A stretch of 64,000 nucleotides of DNA from Nocardioides alkalitolerans DSM 16699. GTDB lineage: Bacteria; Actinomycetota; Actinomycetes; Propionibacteriales; Nocardioidaceae. Positions 27,234-35,481 of the stretch are shown here, in pieces. Made by a program: the position numbers and the translations under genes. Location of the stretch: positions 62,001 to 126,000 of the forward strand of contig NZ_AUFN01000014.1 in NCBI RefSeq assembly GCF_000426525.1. Reading direction: 5' to 3'. Every line of letters begins with the position of its first letter. The first letter of the stretch is position 1. Below the pieces are notes generated by a model. That model did no database searches. It was given only the letters and a program-made list of their open reading frames with translations, and was not told the origin of the DNA.

Positions 27234-28133
27234 TCACCAGAGCTCGACGCCGAGCACGGTGGCGAACCAGGGTGCGACGACCAGCCACGTGGGCAGCACG
27301 AGGAGCGCGCCGGCGGCCACGAGCACGGCGACCGACTGCGCCCGACGCGGCTCGGGCTCGCCGAGCACCTCGATGCGGGCGAGCAGGTCGCCCCGTCGGC
27401 CGGACCCCGCGCCGAGCGCCGCGGCCGGCGTACGCGCCTCGGCCAGCTGCACCAGCGCCTGGGCGAGCGGACGGCGCCCCGCCGTGCGGGCGGCGGCCCG
27501 GTCGGCACACATCTCGATGAGCAGACGGACCTCCGCGAGGGCCGACGCGCTCGACACCCAGCGCGGGAAGGCCTGGTGGAGCACGTCGAAGAGCTCGACC
27601 ACGAGGTCGTGCCGGAAGCGCAGGTGGGCCCGCTCGTGGGCCACCACGGCGTCCACCTCGGCGTCGTCGAGGCGCTCCATGGCCCCGGCCGAGACCACGA
27701 CGCGCCCGTGGAGGCCGGGCAGGCAGTAGGCGACGGGGGCGTCGTCGTCGAGCACGCGCACCCCCCGCTCCCCCGGTCGGCCGAGGAGGTCGAGCTGCTG
27801 GGCGTGGAGGCGGCGCAGGCGTCGCAGGGTGCCCCCCACCCGGTGGGCGCTGAGGGCCAGTCGCCCCGCGACGAGGCCGGTGACCGCCAGGGCCACTCCC
27901 CCGACCACCCCCTCCAGCGCGTTCGGCATGGTCGACCCGATCGGCAGCACGTGGGCGCTCACCAGCGCCAGCGTCGCCCCGAGGGCGGCGAGCACCGCGG
28001 CCAGCGCGACCGCCTGCCACAGCACGAGCGCGGCGTACGGCGTGCGCCGCAGCCACGTCGTCCGGGCCAGCAGCGCCGCGACGGGACCCGCCAGCACCAC
28101 GGCGAGCACGCCGAGGAGCAGGGGGGTCATCAT
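27234..28133 (-). CDS. M56-family (BlaR1-like) membrane metallopeptidase
   Basis: 299 aa. Four or so membrane helices flank a zinc-peptidase core with HERAH (166-170) after MERLDDAEVDAVVA, the HExxH motif of M56 peptidases; EVRLLIEMCADRAA supplies the usual third-ligand region. It lacks the extracellular penicillin-binding sensor of true BlaR1, so beta-lactam sensing is not supported. Its likely job is to cleave and inactivate the BlaI-type repressor encoded just upstream (stop at 28153-28155), but what it senses is unknown. ATG 28133 is chosen; GTG 28142 is in frame. Confidence 0.85.
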   Translation of the reverse strand: MMTPLLLGVLAVVLAGPVAALLARTTWLRRTPYAALVLWQAVALAAVLAALGATLALVSAHVLPIGSTMPNALEGVVGGVALAVTGLVAGRLALSAHRVGGTLRRLRRLHAQQLDLLGRPGERGVRVLDDDAPVAYCLPGLHGRVVVSAGAMERLDDAEVDAVVAHERAHLRFRHDLVVELFDVLHQAFPRWVSSASALAEVRLLIEMCADRAAARTAGRRPLAQALVQLAEARTPAAALGAGSGRRGDLLARIEVLGEPEPRRAQSVAVLVAAGALLVLPTWLVVAPWFATVLGVELW

Positions 28134-28152
28134 CGTGGCCACGGCGGCGGAC

Positions 28153-28557
28153 TCAGCTCGTGCCGGTGGGGTCGTCGTCGGGGGCCACGCGCGCGAGCGC
28201 GGCCCGGAGCGCGTCGAGGTCGTCGGCGCTGGCCTCACCGACGAACGCCACGAGGGCGCCCGCACGGTCCTGCCGGCCGATGTCGTCGAGCGCCCCGCGC
28301 ATGAGCGCGGCGGTCATCTCGCCACGGGTGGCGCGGGCGCGGTAGCGGTAGGCCCGGCCGTCGCGCTGCTGGTCGAGCATCTCCTTGCGCGCGAGGCGGT
28401 CCATGACCGTCATGACGGTCGTGTAGGCGACCTCGTGGCTGGTCGCGACGGCCTCGTGCACGTCCCGCACGGTCAGCCACTCGTCGTCCCCCGTGGCCCA
28501 GAGGACGTCCATGACGGCGCGCTCCAGGTCTCCCAGTGCTGATCTCGAAGGTCTCAC
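28153..28557 (-). CDS. BlaI/MecI/CopY family transcriptional repressor
   Basis: 134 aa. The N-terminal winged helix has LGDLERAVMDVLWATG and the recognition region HEVAYTTVMTVMDRLARKEMLDQQRDGRAYRY, with a helical dimerisation tail. These dimeric repressors bind TACTAC/GTAGTA dyads and are released by proteolysis. Two such dyads lie just upstream, between this gene and cydA. The GTG at 28557-28555 has a TACACT -10-like hexamer 6-7 bases before it and is probably leaderless, so the nearer operator would cover its own -35 region and give autoregulation. Confidence 0.92.
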   Translation of the reverse strand: MRPSRSALGDLERAVMDVLWATGDDEWLTVRDVHEAVATSHEVAYTTVMTVMDRLARKEMLDQQRDGRAYRYRARATRGEMTAALMRGALDDIGRQDRAGALVAFVGEASADDLDALRAALARVAPDDDPTGTS

Positions 28558-28586
28558 CCGGGAAGTGTACCTACGAAGATCCGTCG

Positions 28587-28606
28587 TACTACACTCTGTC
28601 GTAGTT
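28587..28606. promoter_or_regulatory. BlaI-type operator O1
   Basis: TACTAC, 8 bases, GTAGTT: an inverted repeat matching 5 of 6 arm positions. It is about 30 bases from the blaI start and 78 from cydA. Its centre is 19 bases from that of O2, and the two sites overlap by two bases. Confidence 0.7.
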
Positions 28607-28626
28607 ACTACACAGCGTCGTAGTAA
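28605..28626. promoter_or_regulatory. BlaI-type operator O2
   Basis: TTACTAC, 8 bases, GTAGTAA: a perfect inverted repeat with 7-base arms. The core TACTAC/GTAGTA is the half-site known for mycobacterial BlaI. It lies about 58 bases before the cydA ATG, where a bound repressor would block the cydA promoter. Confidence 0.78.
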
Positions 28627-28683
28627 CCACTGGGCTCGGGCCCAGCGCGATCACTCCTTCAACGGATGCCAGGAGATTGAGCA

Positions 28684-30192
28684 ATGGAGCTCGTCGACAT
28701 CGCCCGGTGGCAGTTCGGGATCGTCACCGTCTACCACTTCCTCTTCGTGCCGCTGACGATCGGCCTCACGCTGATCGTCGCCCTCTTCGAGACCTTCTGG
28801 CTCCGCACGAAGGACCCGGCGTACCTGCGCCTCACCAAGTTCTTCGGCAAGCTCTTCCTCATCAACTTCGCCCTCGGCCTCGTGACCGGGATCGTGCAGG
28901 AGTTCCAGTTCGGGATGAACTGGTCCGACTACTCCCGCTTCGTCGGCGACGTCTTCGGCGCCCCGCTGGCCATCGAGGGCCTGCTCGCCTTCTTCCTCGA
29001 GTCGACCTTCCTCGGCCTGTGGATCTTCGGCTGGGACAAGCTGCCGCGGCTCGTGCACGCGGCCTGCATGTGGATCGTGCACCTCGGGGTGCTGGCCAGC
29101 TCCTGGTTCATCCTGGCCGCCAACTCGTGGATGCAGCACCCGGTCGGCTACCGGTTCGACGAGGAGTCCGGGCGCGCCGAGCTCACCGACTTCGCCGCCG
29201 TCATGTTCAACAAGGTGCAGCTCGTGACGTTCCCGCACGTCGTGCTCGCGGCGTACCTCACCGCGGGGGCCTTCGTGATCGGCGTCAGCGCGTGGCTCTA
29301 CGCCTCGAAGAAGCACGGCAGCCGCGTGCCGGGCGAGGACGACCCGGACGCCGCCGAGGTGCTGGAGACCGCGCGCAGCGACCGCGCGATGTACCGCAAG
29401 GCGATGCGCATCAGCGCCGTCGTCATGCTGGTCGGCGGCATCGGCGTGGTCGTCTCGGGCGACGTGCAGGGCAAGATCATGACCGAGGTCCAGCCCATGA
29501 AGATGGCCGCGGCCGAGGCGCTCTACGAGACCGAGGAGAGCTGCGCGCCGTTCTCCGTCTTCACCATCGGCACCCCCGACGGCACCGAGGAGAAGTTCGC
29601 CGTCACGGTGCCCTGCCTGCTCTCGTTCCTCGGCACCGGCAGCTTCGACGGCGAGGTCAAGGGCATCAACGAGCTGCGGGAGACCTACCGCGAGACGTAC
29701 GGCGCCGACCCCGGCGCGGCCTACTACACCGCCAGCGAGTACGTGCCGAACATCCCCGTCACCTACTGGACCTTCCGCTGGATGATGGGCTTCGGCGCCC
29801 TCGGCGGTGCCGGCGCGGTGCTGGTGCTCTGGCTGACGCGCCGCAGCCGCGAGGAGAAGGTGGCCCCCGCCTGGATCGGTCGCGTCGGCATCGGCCTGCC
29901 CGTGGTGATGGTGCTCGCCAACTCGATGGGCTGGATCTTCACCGAGATGGGGCGCCAGCCGTGGGTCGTGTTCGGCCTGATGACCACCGAGAGCGGAGTC
30001 TCCCCCGGCGTCAGCGTCACGGAGGCGCTCATCTCCGTCATCACGCTGACCTCCCTCTACGCCGTGCTGTTCGTCATCGAGATGAAGCTGCTCGCGAAGA
30101 CCGTGCGCAAGGGGCCCGAGGAGTTCGTCGAGCCGCCCGACCCGGGGTCGAAGGACCACGACCCCGACGCCCAGCTCAACTTCGCCTACTGA
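28684..30192 (+). CDS. cydA: Cytochrome bd oxidase subunit I
   Basis: 502 aa, about nine membrane helices. His18 in YHFLFVPLTIG is the expected heme ligand, FPHVVLAAYL holds the heme b558 histidine region, and EMGRQPW is the conserved quinol-site sequence close to GRQPW. The periplasmic Q-loop is of the short type. With CydB it oxidises menaquinol and reduces oxygen to water, with high affinity and resistance to nitric oxide. The start ATG has a good AGGAGA site 8 bases upstream. It opens the cydA-cydB-cydDC operon, whose promoter region carries two BlaI operators shared with divergent blaI. Confidence 0.97.
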   Translation: MELVDIARWQFGIVTVYHFLFVPLTIGLTLIVALFETFWLRTKDPAYLRLTKFFGKLFLINFALGLVTGIVQEFQFGMNWSDYSRFVGDVFGAPLAIEGLLAFFLESTFLGLWIFGWDKLPRLVHAACMWIVHLGVLASSWFILAANSWMQHPVGYRFDEESGRAELTDFAAVMFNKVQLVTFPHVVLAAYLTAGAFVIGVSAWLYASKKHGSRVPGEDDPDAAEVLETARSDRAMYRKAMRISAVVMLVGGIGVVVSGDVQGKIMTEVQPMKMAAAEALYETEESCAPFSVFTIGTPDGTEEKFAVTVPCLLSFLGTGSFDGEVKGINELRETYRETYGADPGAAYYTASEYVPNIPVTYWTFRWMMGFGALGGAGAVLVLWLTRRSREEKVAPAWIGRVGIGLPVVMVLANSMGWIFTEMGRQPWVVFGLMTTESGVSPGVSVTEALISVITLTSLYAVLFVIEMKLLAKTVRKGPEEFVEPPDPGSKDHDPDAQLNFAY

Positions 30193-30214
30193 CCGCCCGG
30201 ACCAGGAGAAAGTC

Positions 30215-31240
30215 ATGCTCGGTATGGAGCTCACCACCGTCTGGTTCGTCATCATCGCGTTCCTCTGGATCGGCTACTTCGCCCTCGAGGGCTTCGACTT
30301 CGGGGTCGGCATGCTGGTGCCGGTCCTGGCGCGCGACGAGACGGAGCGACGCGTCCTCATCAACACGGTCGGCCCCGTCTGGGACGGCAACGAGGTCTGG
30401 CTGCTCGTGGCGGGCGGCGCGACGTTCGCCGCCTTCCCGGAGTGGTACGCGACCCTCTTCAGCGGCTACTACCTGCCGCTGCTGCTCATCCTGGTCGCGC
30501 TGATCCTGCGCAACCTCGCGTTCGAGTACCGCCACAAGGGCGACACGCAGCAGTGGCGCGACCGGTGGGACCTCGCCCTGATCGGCGGCTCCTTCGTGCC
30601 GGCCGTGCTGTGGGGCGTGGCGTTCGCCAACATCGTCGGCGGCTCCCCCATCGACGCCGACAAGGAGTTCACGGGCACCCTCTTCACCCTCCTCAACCCG
30701 CACGGGCTCCTGGGCGGCCTGACGACGCTGCTGCTCTTCGCCACCCACGGCGCGATGTTCGTCGCGCTCAAGACGGACGGCGACATCCGGCACCGGGCGC
30801 GGGCGCTCGCCGTGCGCCTCGGGATCGCGGCCGCCGTCGTGGCCGTGGTGTTCCTCGCCTGGACCCAGGCGCGCACCGGCGACACCTCGTCGGCCGTCGC
30901 GTTCGTCGCCGCGGCGCTCGTGCTGGTCGGCGGCATCGGGGCCGCCTCCGCCGGTCGGGAGGGCTGGGCGTTCCTCGGCACGTTCCTCGCGATCGTGCTC
31001 GCGGTGGCCGGCCTGTTCCTGGCGCTCTTCCCGGACGTGATGGTCTCCTCCACCAGCCCGGCGTTCTCCCTCACCACCACCAACGCCGCGGCCTCGCCGT
31101 ACTCGCTGACGGTGATGACGTGGGCGGCGGCGATCTTCACGCCGCTGGTGATCGGCTACCAGTCGTGGACCTACTGGGTGTTCCGCAAGCGCATCTCGAC
31201 CCACCACATCCCCACCGCCGACCTCGCCGACGCGCGCTGA
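30215..31240 (+). CDS. cydB: Cytochrome bd oxidase subunit II
   Basis: 341 aa with about eight membrane helices. The N-terminus (FVIIAFLWIGYFALEGFDFG) and NEVWLL segment are classic CydB features. It lacks cofactors of its own and partners CydA in the membrane. AGGAGAAAGTC precedes the ATG, giving a strong ribosome binding site, and the gap to cydA is 22 bases, so the two genes are one transcript. CydDC begins 10 bases after its stop. Confidence 0.96.
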   Translation: MLGMELTTVWFVIIAFLWIGYFALEGFDFGVGMLVPVLARDETERRVLINTVGPVWDGNEVWLLVAGGATFAAFPEWYATLFSGYYLPLLLILVALILRNLAFEYRHKGDTQQWRDRWDLALIGGSFVPAVLWGVAFANIVGGSPIDADKEFTGTLFTLLNPHGLLGGLTTLLLFATHGAMFVALKTDGDIRHRARALAVRLGIAAAVVAVVFLAWTQARTGDTSSAVAFVAAALVLVGGIGAASAGREGWAFLGTFLAIVLAVAGLFLALFPDVMVSSTSPAFSLTTTNAAASPYSLTVMTWAAAIFTPLVIGYQSWTYWVFRKRISTHHIPTADLADAR

Positions 31241-31250
31241 GCCGGCGACC

Positions 31251-34200
31251 GTGAAGCCCCTCGACCCCCGGGTCCTCCCCCACCTCGCCCCCGCCCGCGG
31301 ACCGCTAGCGGTGGTGCTGGGCGCCAGCGTCGCCGGCGGCGTGCTGCTCGTCGTGCAGGCGTTCGCCCTCGCGGCGACCGTCGCGTCGCTGGTGGCCGAC
31401 CCGGGGGGAACGGCGTGGCGCACGCCCGCCCTGGTCTTCGCGGTCACGCTGCTGGGCCGCGCGCTCGCGTCGTACGTCGGCGACGTCGCGGCGGCCCGGG
31501 CGGCCGCGGCGGTGACGGTGCGGCTGCGCGACCTCGTGCTGCGCTCGGCGCTCGACCGGCCGGCCGGTGGCGCGGGCGGTCGGCAGCGGCTCGGCGAGCT
31601 GGGGCTGCTCAGCACGCGCGGGGTGAGCGCGGTCGAGCCGTACCTCACGAAGTACCTGCCCGCGCTGGTGCTCGCGGTCGTGCTGCCGGCGCTGACGCTG
31701 CTGGCGATCGCGTCGCTGGACTGGCTGAGCGCGCTCGTCGTCGTGCTGACGCTGCCGCTGGTGCCGGTCTTCGCGATCCTCATCGGGATGGCGACGCGCG
31801 ACAAGGCCGACGAGCAGTGGCACGTGCTCGGGCAGCTGGCGGGGCACTTCGTCGACGTGGTGCGCGGTCTGCCCACGCTCGTCGCCCACCGCCGGGCCCG
31901 CGCGCAGGCGCCGCGCATCCGGGAGGTCACCGATCGCTACCGCCGGACCAACACCGAGGTGCTCAAGGTCGCGTTCGCCTCGTCCGCGGCCCTCGAGCTC
32001 ATCGCCACGATCTCGGTGGCCCTGGTCGCGGTGCTCGTGGGCCTGCGGCTCGCCGGTGGTGGTCTCGGCCTCGAGACGGCGCTCACCGTGCTGCTCCTGG
32101 CGCCCGAGGCCTACTGGCCGCTGCGCCGCGTCGGCGCCGAGTTCCACGCCGCGGCGGAGGGCACCGCGACGTTCGAGGCGATCCACGCGCTGCTGGAGGA
32201 GGGCGGGTCGGACAGCACGGCGGTCGGCGCGGCGACGGTCGGCGCGGCGGGGACGGGCCTCGCGCTGCGGGGCGACGTCCGCGTCGAGGGGCTCACGGTC
32301 GGCTGGCCGGGCGCCGGGCGCCCGGTGCTGGCCGGGCTCGACGTACGCATCCCCGAGCGGGGCCTCACCGTGGTCACCGGGCCGTCGGGCTGCGGCAAGT
32401 CGACCCTGCTGACGGTGCTGCGGGGCGAGCTGGCGTACGACGGCTCGGTGCGGGTCGGCGGCACCGACCTGCGCGGCGTCGACCCGGCGGCCTGGCGGAC
32501 GCAGGTCGCGACGTACGCCCAGCGCCCCTGGCTGCTCGACGGCACCGTCGCGGAGAACGTGCGCGTCGGCCGACCGACGGCCACCGACGACGAGGTGCGG
32601 GCCGCCCTCGCCGCGGTCGACCTCGCGGACGTCGTGGCCGCCCTGCCCGACGGCATCGACACGGCCCTGGGCGAGGACGGCGGCGGGCTCTCCGCCGGCC
32701 AGCGCGCCCGACTGGCCCTCGCCCGCGTCGTCGTGAGCGACCGGCCGTACGTGCTCCTCGACGAACCGACCGCCCACCTCGACGCCGCCACCGAGCAGGT
32801 GCTGCTGCGGGTGATCGTCGAGCTCGCCCGCGCGCGCTGCGTCGTCGCCGTCGCCCACCGCCCCGCGCTCGTCGACGCCGCCGACCACGTGGTGGCGCTC
32901 GGGGGCGGGGTGGTGGGGGCGTCGACGTCGTCCCTGGTTTCCCCGGTCGACCGGGGACACCAGGACTGGGAGGGCAAAGCAATGGCCGCCCAGTCCGGGA
33001 ATCCCCGGTCGACCGGGGAAACCTGGGAGCTCGCCCGGACTCCCGCCACCCCCACCCCCGACCCGACGGAGGCCCCGCGGCCCCGCCTCGGGGCGCGCCG
33101 CCAGTGGGCACTGGCGACGCTGCTCGGCGTGCTGGCGGCGGCGTTCGGCGTGGCGCTCACGGCGACCGCCGGGTGGCTCATCGTGCGCGCCTCCGAGCAG
33201 CCGCCCGTGCTGATGCTGATGGTCGCGATCGTGGGCGTCCGCACGTTCGGCCTCGGCCGGCCGGCGATGCGGTACGCCGAGCGCCTGCTCAGCCACGACG
33301 TCGCCCTCCGCGCCCTCGCGGAGCGTCGGGCGCGGGTGTACGACGCCCTCGTCCCGCTCGTGCCGGCCCGCCTCGGTGGCCGCGGGGGCCGTCGTCGCGG
33401 AGACCTCCTGGCCTCCCTGGTCGACGACGTCGACAGCCTCCTCGACGAGCAGCTGCGCGTGCGGATGCCGCTGGTCACCTTCGCCGGGGTCACCGTCCTC
33501 ACCGCCGCCGTGGCCGTCCCCCTGCTGCCCTCGGCCGGCACCGTCGCGGTCGCCACTGCCGTCGTCGGCGGCGGCCTCGCCTGGGCCACGAGCCGGTACG
33601 GCGTCGCCCGCCAGGCTCCGCGCATCGTCGCCGCCCGGGCGCGCGTCACCGAGGAGGCGCTCGGCCTGCTCGCCGACACCCGGGAGCTCGTGGCCTGGCA
33701 GGCGGACACCGCCGCGCTGGCTCGGGTCGCCGCAGCCGGGGGCGCGTCCGGCACCGCCACCACCGCCGCGGCCCGTGCGACGGCCCTCGGCCGGGCGTGG
33801 CCGACGGTCGCGGCCGCCGCCGGCGTCCTCGGTGTCGCCGCCGTCGGTGGCCCCGCCATCGTCGCCGGTTCGGTGAGCGCCCCGGTGCTCGCTCTGCTGC
33901 TCCTGCTGCCGCTCGCCCTGGTGGACGTCACCGCTCCGCTCGCCGACGCGGGCGCGCTGCGCGTCACGACGCGCGCCGCTGCTGCCCGCATCGACGGCCT
34001 CGACGACCTGGAGCCCGCCGTCGTCGACCCGGCCCGGCCCGTCCCGCTCGCCGGCGACGCCGCCCTGGATCTCGTGCTGGCGGACGTCGGCGCCGGCTGG
34101 TCACCGGGCACCACCGACCTGCGCCCCGTCTCCCTCGACCTCCCGCCGGGGGCCCGGATCGGCGTCGTGGGCCCGTCCGGGAGCGGCAAGTCCACGCTGG

Positions 34201-34787
34201 CGGCCGTGCTCGTGCGCTTCCTGCAGCCCGCCTCCGGCCGCTACGCGCTCGACGGCACGGACGTGACGTCGGCCGCGGCCGACGACGTGCGCGCCCTGGT
34301 CGGCCTCGTCGACGACGACCCCTACCTGTTCGGGTCCACGGTCGCCGAGAACGTCCGCCTGGCCCGGCCCGACGCGACCGACGCCGAGGTGACCGCGGCG
34401 CTCCACCGCGCCCGCATGGACCTCTGGCTCGCCGACCAGCCCGCCGGCATCGCCACCCGGCTCGGTGACGGCGGGGTGGGGGTGTCCGGCGGTGAGCGCG
34501 CCCGCATCGGCCTCGCCCGCGCCCTGCTCGCCGACTCCCCCGTGCTGGTGCTCGACGAGCCGACGGCGCACCTCGACGCGGGCACGGCGGCCGCCGTGAC
34601 CGCCGACCTGCTCGCCGGCGCGTCCGGGCGCTCGGTCGTGTGGATCACCCACGGCACCGTCGGGCTCGACGAGATGGACGCCGTGCTCGACCTCGGGACC
34701 CGCTCCGGACCCGGGGGCCACGCCCCGCTCCGACCTGCCATGCTGCCCCGGTGCTCGCCTACCTCTGCTGGGGCCTCTTCGCGGTGA
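31251..34787 (+). CDS. cydDC: Fused thiol exporter CydDC (cytochrome bd assembly)
   Basis: 1178 aa: CydD and CydC, usually separate ABC half-transporters, in one chain. The first half has six helices, Walker A GPSGCGKST (about 377), signature LSAGQ and LLDEPTAHLD. The second half repeats this with GPSGSGKST (about 977), VSGGE and VLDEPTAHLD. The fusion linker (about 561-592) is encoded by an 88-bp palindromic repeat element (32936-33023). CydDC exports glutathione or cysteine, or an equivalent thiol, to allow heme insertion into cytochrome bd. The GTG at 31251 follows cydB by 10 bases. The C-terminal end overlaps the next gene by 37 bases. Confidence 0.93.
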   Translation: MKPLDPRVLPHLAPARGPLAVVLGASVAGGVLLVVQAFALAATVASLVADPGGTAWRTPALVFAVTLLGRALASYVGDVAAARAAAAVTVRLRDLVLRSALDRPAGGAGGRQRLGELGLLSTRGVSAVEPYLTKYLPALVLAVVLPALTLLAIASLDWLSALVVVLTLPLVPVFAILIGMATRDKADEQWHVLGQLAGHFVDVVRGLPTLVAHRRARAQAPRIREVTDRYRRTNTEVLKVAFASSAALELIATISVALVAVLVGLRLAGGGLGLETALTVLLLAPEAYWPLRRVGAEFHAAAEGTATFEAIHALLEEGGSDSTAVGAATVGAAGTGLALRGDVRVEGLTVGWPGAGRPVLAGLDVRIPERGLTVVTGPSGCGKSTLLTVLRGELAYDGSVRVGGTDLRGVDPAAWRTQVATYAQRPWLLDGTVAENVRVGRPTATDDEVRAALAAVDLADVVAALPDGIDTALGEDGGGLSAGQRARLALARVVVSDRPYVLLDEPTAHLDAATEQVLLRVIVELARARCVVAVAHRPALVDAADHVVALGGGVVGASTSSLVSPVDRGHQDWEGKAMAAQSGNPRSTGETWELARTPATPTPDPTEAPRPRLGARRQWALATLLGVLAAAFGVALTATAGWLIVRASEQPPVLMLMVAIVGVRTFGLGRPAMRYAERLLSHDVALRALAERRARVYDALVPLVPARLGGRGGRRRGDLLASLVDDVDSLLDEQLRVRMPLVTFAGVTVLTAAVAVPLLPSAGTVAVATAVVGGGLAWATSRYGVARQAPRIVAARARVTEEALGLLADTRELVAWQADTAALARVAAAGGASGTATTAAARATALGRAWPTVAAAAGVLGVAAVGGPAIVAGSVSAPVLALLLLLPLALVDVTAPLADAGALRVTTRAAAARIDGLDDLEPAVVDPARPVPLAGDAALDLVLADVGAGWSPGTTDLRPVSLDLPPGARIGVVGPSGSGKSTLAAVLVRFLQPASGRYALDGTDVTSAAADDVRALVGLVDDDPYLFGSTVAENVRLARPDATDAEVTAALHRARMDLWLADQPAGIATRLGDGGVGVSGGERARIGLARALLADSPVLVLDEPTAHLDAGTAAAVTADLLAGASGRSVVWITHGTVGLDEMDAVLDLGTRSGPGGHAPLRPAMLPRCSPTSAGASSR
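32936..33023. repeat. 88-bp palindromic element inside cydDC
   Basis: Perfect 22-base inverted arms lie at 32936-32957 and 33002-33023. Each arm contains the 16-base palindrome CCCCGGTCGACCGGGG (32941-32956 and 33003-33018). Between them GGACTGGG (32963-32970) pairs with CCCAGTCC (32989-32996). CCTGG borders both ends (32933-32937 and 33022-33026). The reading frame stays open through it, encoding the linker of the CydD-CydC fusion. No second copy is seen in this window, nor any transposase. Confidence 0.9.
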
Positions 34788-35404
34788 TCGCCGTCGCCGA
34801 CTGGTTCGCCGTCGGCACGGGCGACCGTCGTACGGAGGCCGTCGTCAAGCCCGCGGCCCTGCTCGCGCTGACGACCGCGGCCCTGGCCGGCGGCGCGGCC
34901 GAGGAGCCGGCCGGCCTCTGGCTGGTGGGGGCGCTCCTGCTGGGCACGGTGGGCGACGTGCTGCTGCTCGAGAGCAGCGAACGCCGCTTCCTCGGCGGGC
35001 TCTCCGCGTTCCTCGTGGGGCACCTCGCGTACGTCGTGTCGTTCGCCCTGCTCGGGCTGTCGGCGTCGTGGTGGTTGGCCGGCGGCGTGGTCGCGCTCGC
35101 CCTCTCGGGGCTCGTCGCGCAGCGCGTGCTGCTGGCGACCTGGACCGCCGGCGGCCCGGCGCTCGCCGTGCCCGTGGCCCTCTACACCGCCGTGATCGGC
35201 GCCATGCTCGTGACCGGCTTCGCGACGGAGCAGCCGCTCGTCGCGGCGGGAGCGACGGTCTTCGTCGTCAGCGACACCGTGCTCGCGCTCGACCGCTTCG
35301 CCCGGCCGGCGCGGTGGCGCGACCCCGTGCCGCACGTCGTCGTGATGGTCACCTACCACCTCGGCCAGGCCCTCATCGTGCTCGGCGTGCTCGCCGCGCT
35401 CTGA
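34751..35404 (+). CDS. YhhN family membrane protein (lysoplasmalogenase-like)
   Basis: 217 aa with about eight hydrophobic helices. The family pattern GTVGDVLLL (after helix 3), FLVGHLAYVVSF and FVVSDTVLALDRF is present, matching TMEM86/YhhN. Some family members hydrolyse the vinyl-ether bond of lysoplasmalogens; the bacterial substrate is not certain. The GTG start at 34751 lies 37 bases inside the cydDC 3' end in another frame, so it may be the tail of the cyd operon. The stop is inside a strong hairpin that probably ends transcription. Confidence 0.78.
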   Translation: MLAYLCWGLFAVIAVADWFAVGTGDRRTEAVVKPAALLALTTAALAGGAAEEPAGLWLVGALLLGTVGDVLLLESSERRFLGGLSAFLVGHLAYVVSFALLGLSASWWLAGGVVALALSGLVAQRVLLATWTAGGPALAVPVALYTAVIGAMLVTGFATEQPLVAAGATVFVVSDTVLALDRFARPARWRDPVPHVVVMVTYHLGQALIVLGVLAAL

Positions 35405-35428
35405 CCTCCTACCTCCGGAGGAGGTCAG
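35401..35428 (+). terminator. Hairpin at the end of the cyd operon
   Basis: CTGACCTCCT (35401-35410) pairs perfectly with AGGAGGTCAG (35419-35428), and the 8-base loop ACCTCCGG adds a little inner pairing. It includes the YhhN stop codon and precedes the serine hydrolase gene. Confidence 0.6.
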
Positions 35429-35481
35429 GTGCGCACCTGCGCCGGATGTGTCGACCCCCTCCCCCGTCCGAGGCTCGAGGC

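Noticed and set aside
28153..28557. Beta-lactam resistance cassette (blaI-blaR)
   Set aside because: The M56 protein lacks the penicillin-binding sensor domain and no class A beta-lactamase is adjacent; the operators face cydA instead.
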